Source: an uncultured Porphyromonas sp.
Lineage (GTDB): Bacteria > Bacteroidota > Bacteroidia > Bacteroidales > Porphyromonadaceae
DNA length: 6,991 bases
Assembly (NCBI GenBank): GCA_900554935.1
Contig: USJF01000066.1
Location: 1 to 6,991, forward strand
Reading direction: 5' to 3'
This document shows positions 1 to 6,015 of the stretch, piece by piece. The notes beneath the pieces are model-generated. The model did no database searches. It was not told the DNA's origin and saw only the letters and a list, made by a program, of their open reading frames with translations. The position numbers and the translations under genes were made by a program. Position 1 is the first letter of the stretch, and each line of letters opens with the position of its first letter.

Positions 1-177
1 CTTCGCCTTGGGACTACCTCACTAATTTACCGCAAGTTACAATTTTTTTACGAATTGGACAAAGTATGAATGTATTCTTTGATTATTTAAACCCGCACTA
101 AAATACTTTTGATGGTAAAGATTGATAAATGTCGCTTCTACCTGCAAATAAACTACTAAAGTAAATGTGTAGATGGT

Positions 178-210
178 TTTATCACCGTTTTGCTTTCATT
201 TTGTCACCGT
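178..210. repeat. Direct repeat TTTRTCACCGT, two copies 22 bp apart
   Basis: TTTATCACCGT at 178-188 recurs as TTTGTCACCGT at 200-210: ten of eleven bases are identical and the start-to-start distance is exactly 22 bp, about two turns of DNA. It lies 34 bp upstream of the −33 element of the plus-strand promoter at 244-275. This spacing is what a regulator binding two same-face half-sites would need. That reading is inference; chance similarity in AT-rich DNA is possible, although the shared core TCACCGT is not itself low-complexity. Confidence 0.45.
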
Positions 211-243
211 AATAATCTTTTAACATAATAATAGAGTGTAATA

Positions 244-275
244 GTTGCAAGTATCAATAATAATGCCTACCTTTG
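244..275 (+). promoter_or_regulatory. Bacteroidales-type primary sigma factor promoter
   Basis: TACCTTTG at 268-275 (followed by CA) matches the Bacteroidota −7 consensus TAnnTTTG exactly. GTTG at 244-247 is one base from the −33 consensus TTTG. The spacer is 20 nt, within the usual 19-21 range. Transcription would begin near 281-283 and run rightward, opposite to every gene in the window. The nearest downstream element is the hairpin at 321-345, so the transcript may be very short. Confidence 0.55.
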
Positions 276-281
276 CATTGT

Positions 282-346
282 GGTTTTTTCATAATAGTAT
301 TAGATTATAGGTTTGAGATTGAGGGTGTCGGGAGACACTCTTTTTC
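282..346 (+). ncRNA. Candidate short RNA between promoter and terminator
   Basis: The span from the predicted start site (about 282) to the T-tract of the hairpin at 321-345 would give a transcript of roughly 65 nt. It contains no ATG and therefore no obvious peptide. It matches no RNA family I recognise. The only evidence is a well-formed promoter followed by a well-formed terminator on the same strand with no coding sequence between. It could be a small RNA, an aborted leader, or an accident of two unrelated elements. Confidence 0.25.
321..345 (+). terminator. Rho-independent terminator (plus strand)
   Basis: The left arm GAGGGTGTC (321-329) pairs with GACACTCTT (334-342) around the tetraloop GGGA. 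There are seven pairs before the T-tract, one of them G-U, and up to nine if the first T residues are included. A run of five T (341-345) and then CTATTTT follows. The T-tract lies only on the plus-strand 3' side, so the hairpin would stop rightward transcripts, not the leftward pnp transcript. Confidence 0.6.
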
Positions 347-373
347 TATTTTAAGGGGGAAGGAGATTAGAGA

Positions 374-414
374 CTAAGGGGCTATATCATCGCTTGGATG
401 GTATAGCCCCTTAG
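374..414 (-). terminator. Strong hairpin terminator after the phosphorylase gene
   Basis: CTAAGGGGCTATA (374-386) is the exact reverse complement of TATAGCCCCTTAG (402-414), a perfect 13-bp stem. The 15-nt loop can fold further through CATC/GATG (388-391 with 397-400). It begins 19 bases beyond the TAA stop of the purine nucleoside phosphorylase gene. On the leftward transcript the stem is followed by a pyrimidine-rich stretch rather than a pure T-tract (TCTCTAATCTCCTT), so termination efficiency is uncertain. The symmetric stem could also act on the plus strand. Confidence 0.7.
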
Positions 415-433
415 TAATTTATGCTACTCTAGG

Positions 434-1255
434 TTAGTAGAGTGTCTTGATAAGTGCTGTAAAGAGACGACCCATCTTCTCGGATGCGGCGTTGGCAGCA
501 CGTATTACATCGTCGCCATCATTGACGAAGTCATCAGTGAAGTGATACCCTTCGTTGGTAATTACCGACATACCAAAGACGCGGATATCGCAGTGGCGAG
601 CAACAATTACCTCAGGTACGGTGCTCATCCCGATAGCGGTACCTCCGATGATGCCTAGATACTTATACTCCGCTGGGGTTTCGTAGCTAGGACCTGTCCA
701 GCCAATATAGACGCCCTTATGAAGTGGGATATTAAGTTGGCGACCAAGCTCTTCGGCCTTAGCGATGAGTGGGCGGTCGTAAGCTCGTGTCATATCAGGG
801 AAACGTGGTCCAAACTCCTCCATATTCTTACCGATCAGTGGGTTGGGGAGCATATTGATGTGGTCTCTAATAATCATCAGATCGCCCACCTTGTACTGGT
901 CGCAGATACCACCGGCGGCATTAGAGACAAATAGGTACTCTATGCCGAGGAGCTTGAATACGCGTACGTGGAAGGTGACCTTCTCCATTGGGTAGCCTTC
1001 GTAGTAGTGGAAGCGTCCCTGCATGGCGATTACTGGACTACCCTCGAGCTTGCCCACGATGAGGTTGCCCTTGTGCCCTAAGGCAGTAGACTTAGGGAAG
1101 TTGGGGATATCGGCATAAGGGATAATACGTGCCTCCTCTATCTTATCAGCTAGTTGGCCCAAGCCAGAACCCAGTGTGATGGCTACTTTGGTTTCTTGTG
1201 GGATCAGCGGTCTAAGATAGTCCGCTGCTTCTTGATATTGCTTGTACTCTACCAT
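434..1255 (-). CDS. punA: Purine nucleoside phosphorylase, trimeric type (PNP I)
   Basis: This enzyme phosphorolyses inosine, guanosine and their deoxy forms to free base plus (deoxy)ribose 1-phosphate, a cytosolic purine salvage step. The 273-residue length fits the trimeric PNP/MTA-phosphorylase family. Visible motifs in order are GSGLG (29-33, phosphate loop), GH (60-61), RFHYYEGYP (81-89, phosphate and ribose site), SNAAGG (111-116), GPSYET (188-193), GMSTVPE (209-215) and VITNEG (231-236). Glu192 and Asn234 match the pair that recognises 6-oxopurines, and ET instead of ST after GPxx argues against MTA phosphorylase. The gene starts 18 bp after the amidohydrolase stop, with no clear Shine-Dalgarno sequence, and ends 19 bp before a strong hairpin, so it is probably the last gene of its operon. 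Family assignment is firm; substrate preference is inferred from the motif residues. Confidence 0.95.
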   Translation of the reverse strand: MVEYKQYQEAADYLRPLIPQETKVAITLGSGLGQLADKIEEARIIPYADIPNFPKSTALGHKGNLIVGKLEGSPVIAMQGRFHYYEGYPMEKVTFHVRVFKLLGIEYLFVSNAAGGICDQYKVGDLMIIRDHINMLPNPLIGKNMEEFGPRFPDMTRAYDRPLIAKAEELGRQLNIPLHKGVYIGWTGPSYETPAEYKYLGIIGGTAIGMSTVPEVIVARHCDIRVFGMSVITNEGYHFTDDFVNDGDDVIRAANAASEKMGRLFTALIKTLY

Positions 1256-1273
1256 AATCTTTTCAATTTACTA

Positions 1274-2554
1274 TCACTTTTGTTTCTTACTTCTCTCAAA
1301 TAGGTTGCGGGCTACTGTGCGAGCTTCCGCCATAATAGCCTCTTCGCCTGGCACATGGCGATTACGCATCAATACACGTCCATCGACTATCAAAGTATCA
1401 ACGGCACTTCCATTGGCCGAATAGACTACGTTGCTCACCAAGTTGTGACAAGGGGTCATCTCCGGAATATCTAGTTGCAAAAGGGCAAGGTCGGCAAGTC
1501 GGCCTACCTCAATTCGCCCAGCAGGGATGCGGAGAATCTCTGCTCCTGCAAACGTAGCTGCTTTGAATACATCCCCCGCTTTGGCACTCGTAGGATCTCC
1601 AGACCACGCCTTAGCGAGGAAGGAAGTAAGCTTCATGGCGGTAAACATATCTAGGTTGTTGGAGCTAGAAGTACCATCCGTACCGATGCCTACGCGGATC
1701 CTCTTTTTCCACATCTCCTCGATCTTGAAGCGATAACCACTGGCTAGCTTCATATTGGAAGCTGGGTTGTGGACACACGCCACGCCATGGTCGGCAAGGA
1801 TCTGAAGCTCTTCGCTATCCATCCAAAGCGAGTGGGCAAGCACTAGATTGGGAGAGAGCACGCCCAATTGCTGGAGGTATCTAACAGGTGTGGTGCCGTG
1901 CTCCTTCACGCACTCCTTTACCTCGCCCTCCGTTTCGGAGAGATGTAGGTGTACCAATAGGTCATTTGCCTTGGCAAAGTCGTGGGTGTACTGTAGCATA
2001 GGGCCGGTAACCGTGTAGATGGCGTGCGGACCAATCGAGAGCTGTACTCGGTCTGAGTAGCGCTCAAACTCCTTGAGATATCGCTCCATATTCCGCTTAT
2101 CCAGCTCTGCACGCTCCTTATCTCCTCTATCAAATACAGTGTAGGAGACATTGGCCCTTAGCCCCATTTCCTCTACCGCTCTTGCTGTGCCGTGAGGGAA
2201 GGAGTACATATCTAGGAAAGCAGTAGTGCCACTCTTGATCATCTCGAGGCAAGCGAGCTTAGCTCCGACATAGACATCCTCTTCGGTCATGTGTGCCTCT
2301 ACTGGCCAAATCATATTATTGAGCCAATCCATCAGAAGTAGGTCATCGCCATAACCTCGGAAAAAGGTCATTGCAGCGTGGGTATGGCAGTTGATCAAGC
2401 CAGGAATCACTGCCAAGTGCGAAGCATCAATCACCTCTGCCCCAGTCTCCATCCCTTGTAGGTTGCCGATAGCTACTATCTTATTGCCTTCGATGAGGAT
2501 ATCCCTCCGCACGCCATCAGGGTGCAGAGGGTTCTTAATAAATAGCTTACTCAT
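1274..2554 (-). CDS. mtaD: MTA/SAH/adenosine deaminase-type amidohydrolase
   Basis: This is a metal-dependent hydrolase of the amidohydrolase superfamily, closest to enzymes deaminating 5'-methylthioadenosine, S-adenosylhomocysteine or other adenosine derivatives to inosine analogues. Its 426 residues are typical. The metal site is intact: HTH at 57-59, HLHLSET at 202-208 (His204 as ligand, Glu207 catalytic), LAHSLW with His241, and GTDGTSSSNN with Asp293. An N-terminal beta-sandwich segment (1-50) and its C-terminal return (about 370-410) flank the barrel. I chose ATG at 2554 because MSKLFIKNP begins the usual first strand; a longer frame open to 2662 would add 36 unconserved residues inside the dipeptidase gene. 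It overlaps the dipeptidase by 8 nt (ATGAGTAA), suggesting coupled translation. The following gene, a 6-oxopurine nucleoside phosphorylase, could use the deaminated product. TrzN/AtzB-like or guanine deaminase roles are less likely. The exact substrate cannot be read from sequence. Confidence 0.85.
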   Translation of the reverse strand: MSKLFIKNPLHPDGVRRDILIEGNKIVAIGNLQGMETGAEVIDASHLAVIPGLINCHTHAAMTFFRGYGDDLLLMDWLNNMIWPVEAHMTEEDVYVGAKLACLEMIKSGTTAFLDMYSFPHGTARAVEEMGLRANVSYTVFDRGDKERAELDKRNMERYLKEFERYSDRVQLSIGPHAIYTVTGPMLQYTHDFAKANDLLVHLHLSETEGEVKECVKEHGTTPVRYLQQLGVLSPNLVLAHSLWMDSEELQILADHGVACVHNPASNMKLASGYRFKIEEMWKKRIRVGIGTDGTSSSNNLDMFTAMKLTSFLAKAWSGDPTSAKAGDVFKAATFAGAEILRIPAGRIEVGRLADLALLQLDIPEMTPCHNLVSNVVYSANGSAVDTLIVDGRVLMRNRHVPGEEAIMAEARTVARNLFERSKKQK

Positions 2555-3926
2555 TGTGTCCGTATCTTGCGTAAAATTCAGCAACTGTGCGGATGCCGAT
2601 ATGGAAGTTGAAGAGAGGGAAGTTTTCATTTGGCGAATGGATAGCATCGCTACCAAGTCCAAAGCCCATCAATATACTCTTCACTCCTAGCACGCGCTCA
2701 AAGGTAGCGATGATTGGAATGCTACCACCGGAGCGGACAGCTAGTGGCTTCTTGCCGAAAGTCGCCTCATACGCCTCTTCTGCTACCTTATATATAGGTA
2801 GGTCGCTAGGACATAGATAAGGCGTACCGCCATGTAGATACTCCACCTTTACCTCCACGTGATCAGGCGTTAGTTGATGGACGTAGTCGATAAAGGCTTG
2901 TGCGATCTTATGCTCATCTTGGTTGGCCACTAGGCGAGAAGAGACTTTGGCAAAGGCCTTGCTTGGAAGGATGGTCTTAGCGCCCTCGCCTTGGTATCCA
3001 CCCCAAATGCCACAAAGGTCAAAGCTAGGACGGCTCCCAGTACGCTCCAAGGTATGGTATCCCTCTTCGCCATGTAGCTCCTTCACCTTTATCTCTGCCT
3101 TGTAGGCTGCTTCGTCAAATGGGATCTTCTTGGTCATCTCCCTATCTGCTGGGGTTAATTCTACCACGTCATCGTAGAAGCCGGGGATAGTGATTCTACC
3201 CTTTTCATCCTGCATCTTAGCAATCAGCCTGCACAGCTCATTGAGAGGATTGCCCACGGCACCGCCATAAATACCCGAGTGGAGGTCGTGGCTAGGCCCC
3301 GTCATCTCTATCTGCCAGTAACAAAGGCCACGCAGACCCGTTGTCATTGATGGGTGCTCCACACTCAGCATACCGGTATCGCTCACGAGGATATGGTCGC
3401 TCTTCAGTAGCTCCTTATGCTCTTGGCAGAAAGCCTCAAGGCTAGGCGAACCGATCTCCTCCTCGCCCTCTAGCATCACCTTCACATTGCAGCGAAGTAG
3501 ATCCAGCTTAATAGCCGTCTCTAGTCCCTTTACCTGGCACATTGTCTGCCCCTTATCATCATCAGCCCCACGAGCGTAGATAATGCCATCGCGTACCTCA
3601 GGCTCAAAAGCCTCCGACTTCCATAGCTCAAGTGGCTCGGGTGGCATCACATCGTAGTGGCCGTAAACCAATACGGTAGGGTATGAGGGGTCGAGTAGCT
3701 TCTCGGCATAGACCACAGGGTTGCCCTTAGTAGGCATCACCTTTGCCTTGTCCATACCACTCTTTAGTAGTAGCTCGCGCCAATGCTCGGCGCAGCGTAT
3801 CATATCTGGCTTGTGCTTGCTCTGCGAGCTTACCGATGGGATGCGAATGAGCTCAAATAGCTCCTCCAGAAATCTCCCTTTATTCTCCTCTACAAATTGA
3901 TCAATCTTCGGATTGGATTTACTCAT
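2547..3926 (-). CDS. M20 family metallodipeptidase (CNDP/carnosinase-like)
   Basis: This is a di-zinc peptidase of the M20 family, probably hydrolysing dipeptides or short peptides in the cytoplasm; no signal peptide is visible. At 459 residues it has the usual length for the CNDP-like group. The metal and catalytic residues are present: GHYDV with His90 and Asp92 (general-base support), GADDDKG with bridging Asp123, EGEEEIGS with Glu156 (base) and Glu157 (metal), SDT with Asp183, and DAIHSPNE with His430. The dimerisation lid lies at about 200-390, with the typical HSGIYGG (216-222). It heads the left gene block behind a 117-bp gap and a candidate promoter at 3980-3973. The upstream AAAGAGAG is only a weak ribosome site. 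A dipeptidase suits a peptide-fermenting organism such as Porphyromonas, but that link is inference. An M20 amidase or deacylase is an unlikely alternative given the carnosinase-like motifs. Confidence 0.92.
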   Translation of the reverse strand: MSKSNPKIDQFVEENKGRFLEELFELIRIPSVSSQSKHKPDMIRCAEHWRELLLKSGMDKAKVMPTKGNPVVYAEKLLDPSYPTVLVYGHYDVMPPEPLELWKSEAFEPEVRDGIIYARGADDDKGQTMCQVKGLETAIKLDLLRCNVKVMLEGEEEIGSPSLEAFCQEHKELLKSDHILVSDTGMLSVEHPSMTTGLRGLCYWQIEMTGPSHDLHSGIYGGAVGNPLNELCRLIAKMQDEKGRITIPGFYDDVVELTPADREMTKKIPFDEAAYKAEIKVKELHGEEGYHTLERTGSRPSFDLCGIWGGYQGEGAKTILPSKAFAKVSSRLVANQDEHKIAQAFIDYVHQLTPDHVEVKVEYLHGGTPYLCPSDLPIYKVAEEAYEATFGKKPLAVRSGGSIPIIATFERVLGVKSILMGFGLGSDAIHSPNENFPLFNFHIGIRTVAEFYARYGHNE

Positions 3927-3972
3927 AGCAAATGGTCTCTCTTTAGTTTGGTTATTAAAATACTATATACCT

Positions 3973-3980
3973 CAAAGATA
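3973..3980 (-). promoter_or_regulatory. Candidate −7 promoter element before the dipeptidase gene
   Basis: TATCTTTG, read on the minus strand from 3980 to 3973, matches TAnnTTTG exactly. It would place the transcription start near 3967, about 40 nt before the dipeptidase ATG at 3926. No TTTG lies at the expected distance: the nearest is 3996-3993, only 12 nt away instead of 19-21. The promoter is therefore plausible from one element and position alone. If real, it separates the dipeptidase-deaminase-phosphorylase block from the thiL-thyA-folA block. Confidence 0.4.
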
Positions 3981-4043
3981 CCTATTTTCTGCCAAACTTT
4001 AGTCCCCTCACCGAAACAAGAGGAGTGGAAAGAGAGGGGGTGA

Positions 4044-4721
4044 CTACTTGAAGTAGCCCCAGAGGGGGTCTTCGAAGGGGTAGGGAGCCACTACGGAGAT
4101 TGCTTTGCCCGAGACGGGGTGCGTGAAGCTCACTTCTCTGGCGTGTAGAGAGATCGAGCCGTCGGGATTGCTCCGCTTGGCACCATACTTTAGGTCGCCC
4201 CGAATGGTGCATCCGATGCCACTGAGCTGAGCACGTATCTGGTGGTGCCGCCCTGTCTCTAGCCGTACCTCGAGGAGGGTATATCGATCACTTTCGCCGA
4301 TCATTCGATAGTGGAGACGGGCCTCTTTGGCACCGTTGCTACCAGTGGCTACGATGTAAGACTTATTTTGCTTGGGATTCTTTTTGAGCCAATGCACCAA
4401 CGTCGCTTCTGGCTCTTTTGGGGGTTGCTCCACAATGGCGTGGTATACTTTCTCTACCTTATCATTGCGAAAGAGTTGATTCATCCTGGAGAGTGCCTTG
4501 GAGGTTTTGGCAAAGACCACTATGCCACTTACTGGCCGATCTAGTCGATGTACCACTCCGAGGAATACGTTCCCCGGCTTTTGGTACTTCTCTTTGAGGT
4601 ACTGCTTTACCTTTTCGGGCAAAGGTAGGTCGCCTGTGCTATCGCCCTGTGTGATCTCTCCTGCTCGTTTGCTGATAATGATCAGGTGATTATCCTCGTA
4701 AAGCACCTCGAATGCTGCCAT
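4044..4721 (-). CDS. RluA-family RNA pseudouridine synthase
   Basis: This enzyme isomerises uridine to pseudouridine in rRNA or tRNA. Visible family motifs are VLYEDNHLIIISKRAG (6-21, motif I region), GVVHRLDRPVSG (55-66, motif II with catalytic Asp61) and LETGRHHQIRAQL followed by the GDxKYGA sequence (motif III). At 225 residues it is a compact form with only the catalytic domain; no S4 RNA-binding domain precedes it. The PVS in place of the common xTS in HRLDRxTSG occurs in a subset of the family, so the exact RNA target cannot be inferred. I chose ATG at 4721, which shares its A with the folA stop (TAATG); an upstream ATG at 4739 would add six residues inside folA. The gene ends the right block, and an obvious terminator is not seen after it. 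Confidence 0.9.
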   Translation of the reverse strand: MAAFEVLYEDNHLIIISKRAGEITQGDSTGDLPLPEKVKQYLKEKYQKPGNVFLGVVHRLDRPVSGIVVFAKTSKALSRMNQLFRNDKVEKVYHAIVEQPPKEPEATLVHWLKKNPKQNKSYIVATGSNGAKEARLHYRMIGESDRYTLLEVRLETGRHHQIRAQLSGIGCTIRGDLKYGAKRSNPDGSISLHAREVSFTHPVSGKAISVVAPYPFEDPLWGYFK

Positions 4722-5224
4722 TATGCTTTTCGCTTCCAAGTGGTAAAGGAGTAGGGGAAGGCATTGCGCTCATCTGCCTCGTGGGGCTCATTCTGAGTGC
4801 ACTCCCAAAGGTCTATATCTATATCGGGAAAGAAGGTATCTGCCTCTGGCCATTGGTGATGGACGAGGGTCACGTGTAGCTGATCGGCTAGGGCTATCCC
4901 TTGTCGGTAGAGCTCGCCACCACCGATGAGGAAGAGCTGCTCTCCCTTCGCTACCTCCATCGCCTCCTCTAGGCTATGAACTACTTCGGCGCCCTCTGCG
5001 TGGTAGGCGGTGTTGCGTGTGACTATTATATTCTGTCGACCTGGAAGCGCTCCTTTGGGGAGGCTCTCAAAGGTCTTACGCCCCATCACAATTGGATAGC
5101 CCATCGTGGTCTCCTTGAAGTGTCGAAGATCGGCAGGAAGCTGTCGGCCCCACGGCATATCGCCCTTGAATCCTATCGCTCCATTATCCGCTATGGCGAC
5201 GATGATGTGTAGCTCTGATTTCAT
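4721..5224 (-). CDS. folA: Dihydrofolate reductase
   Basis: FolA reduces dihydrofolate to tetrahydrofolate with NADPH in the cytosol, and is the target of trimethoprim-type antifolates. The 167 residues match the bacterial chromosomal type. Visible sites are GAIGF (15-19), MPW (23-25), catalytic Asp32 in [20 protein letters not shown] (46-56, NADPH phosphate loop), [11 protein letters not shown] with Arg63 (folate carboxylate), FLIGGGELY (98-106) and Thr119, equivalent to E. coli Thr113. Compared with E. coli, the Met20-type loop has about two extra residues: WGRQLPAD here against WNLPAD. The gene overlaps thyA by 4 nt (ATGA), and an AGAGG in the last thyA codons may serve as ribosome site. 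ThyA consumes the tetrahydrofolate derivative that FolA renews, so the coupling makes metabolic sense. Confidence 0.96.
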   Translation of the reverse strand: MKSELHIIVAIADNGAIGFKGDMPWGRQLPADLRHFKETTMGYPIVMGRKTFESLPKGALPGRQNIIVTRNTAYHAEGAEVVHSLEEAMEVAKGEQLFLIGGGELYRQGIALADQLHVTLVHHQWPEADTFFPDIDIDLWECTQNEPHEADERNAFPYSFTTWKRKA

Positions 5225-6015
5225 ACAGATACCTCTGCTTTGATATGTGGGTGAGGGTCGTAGCCCACTAGCTCGAAGTCTTCATACCAGAAGTCGTCAA
5301 TCGACTTTACCTCACGCACAATCTTCATCTCTGGCAAAGCACGAGGCTCCCGACCCAATTGTATCTGCGCCTGCTCTAGGTGATTGAGATAAAGGTGGGC
5401 ATCGCCAAGGGTGTGGACAAAGGTACCCGGCTTTAGCCCCGTTACTTTCGCCACCATCATTAGTAGTAGGGCGTAACTGGCTATGTTGAAGGGAACGCCG
5501 AGGAAGACGTCGGCACTACGTTGGTAAAGTTGCAGGCTGAGGCGCCCCTCTGCTACGTAAAACTGAAAGAGGAGATGGCAAGGGGGCAAATGCATCTCTT
5601 GTAACTGCCCAACATTCCACGCACTCACGATGATCCGGCGACTATCGGGATGTTTCTTGATCGTCTCAATAGCCTCTGCTAGCTGGTCGTGCTCCTGCCC
5701 TTTGGCATCACACCAGTGTCGCCACTGCGCTCCGTAAATCGGCCCTAGGTCGCCTGCTTCATCGGCCCATTCATTCCATATACGCACCCCGTGCTCCTGT
5801 AGATAGCGTACGTTGGTATCTCCCTTGATAAACCACAAGAGTTCGTAGATGATGCTCTTCAAGTGTAGCTTCTTAGTGGTAAGTAGCGGGAAACCCTTCG
5901 AGAGGTCAAACCGCATCTGATACCCAAATAAGCTCTTAGTGCCGGTGCCGGTGCGATCGCTCTTCTCTACCCCTTCATCGAGGATCTTCCTCAGTAGCTC
6001 TTGGTATTGTTTCAT
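5221..6015 (-). CDS. thyA: Thymidylate synthase
   Basis: ThyA methylates dUMP to dTMP using 5,10-methylenetetrahydrofolate, releasing dihydrofolate. The 264 residues equal the E. coli enzyme in length, and key residues fall at the same numbers: Arg21 (phosphate), Trp80 and Asn81, catalytic Cys146 in PPCHLLF, Arg166 in [13 protein letters not shown], Asp169, Asn177, His207 and Tyr209 in HTLGDAHLY. The C-terminus ends EVSV rather than the E. coli VAI, a small change in the segment that closes over the active site. The start at 6015 overlaps the thiL-like stop (ATGA) and has a strong ribosome site formed by that gene's last codons. The gene stands between a thiL-like gene and folA in one leftward operon. 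Confidence 0.98.
   Translation of the reverse strand: MKQYQELLRKILDEGVEKSDRTGTGTKSLFGYQMRFDLSKGFPLLTTKKLHLKSIIYELLWFIKGDTNVRYLQEHGVRIWNEWADEAGDLGPIYGAQWRHWCDAKGQEHDQLAEAIETIKKHPDSRRIIVSAWNVGQLQEMHLPPCHLLFQFYVAEGRLSLQLYQRSADVFLGVPFNIASYALLLMMVAKVTGLKPGTFVHTLGDAHLYLNHLEQAQIQLGREPRALPEMKIVREVKSIDDFWYEDFELVGYDPHPHIKAEVSV

Larger units (their letters stand above)
1..373. other. AT-rich region without a convincing gene
   Basis: No reading frame here is long enough or recognisable enough to call. The first 40 or so bases are less AT-rich than the rest and stay open in two plus-strand frames. One runs from the edge to a TGA at 67-69 (22 residues, ending LDKV). The other runs to a TAA at 99-101 (32 residues, ending YLNPH). 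Either could be the tail of a gene lying to the left, but neither can be identified. From about 40 to 310 the sequence is strongly AT-rich, as expected of regulatory DNA. It contains a direct repeat (178-210), a plus-strand promoter (244-275) and a terminator-like hairpin (321-345), listed separately. A weaker promoter-like pair, TTTG at 78-81 and TACTTTTG at 104-111, has a 22-nt spacer, slightly longer than ideal. Confidence 0.6.

Noticed and set aside
198..239. Minus-strand mini-ORF of 14 codons (MLKDYYGDKMKAKR)
   Set aside because: It is very short, with no ribosome site or promoter, and it lies across one copy of the direct repeat in AT-rich DNA where such frames arise by chance.
308..315. 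TAGGTTTG as a second plus-strand −7 element
   Set aside because: It matches TAnnTTTG, but only a T-run lies at the −33 distance and its start site would fall inside the terminator hairpin.
2555..2662. N-terminal extension of 36 residues on the amidohydrolase
   Set aside because: It lies inside the dipeptidase coding region, is Ser/Thr-rich and unlike the family, and the MSKLF start at 2554 gives the normal first strand.
4003..4043. Possible terminator hairpin after the pseudouridine synthase (CCCCTC/GAGGGG)
   Set aside because: The stem is six pairs with a loop of over 20 nt and no T-tract on the leftward strand.
3982..4212. Small minus-strand reading frame overlapping the end of the pseudouridine synthase gene
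   Set aside because: It is an Arg/Ser/Leu-rich out-of-frame shadow of a well-supported gene, with no recognisable domain.
4722..4739. Six-residue extension of the pseudouridine synthase (ATG at 4739)
   Set aside because: It overlaps the end of folA, while the ATG at 4721 forms a tight TAATG junction and begins at the usual family start.
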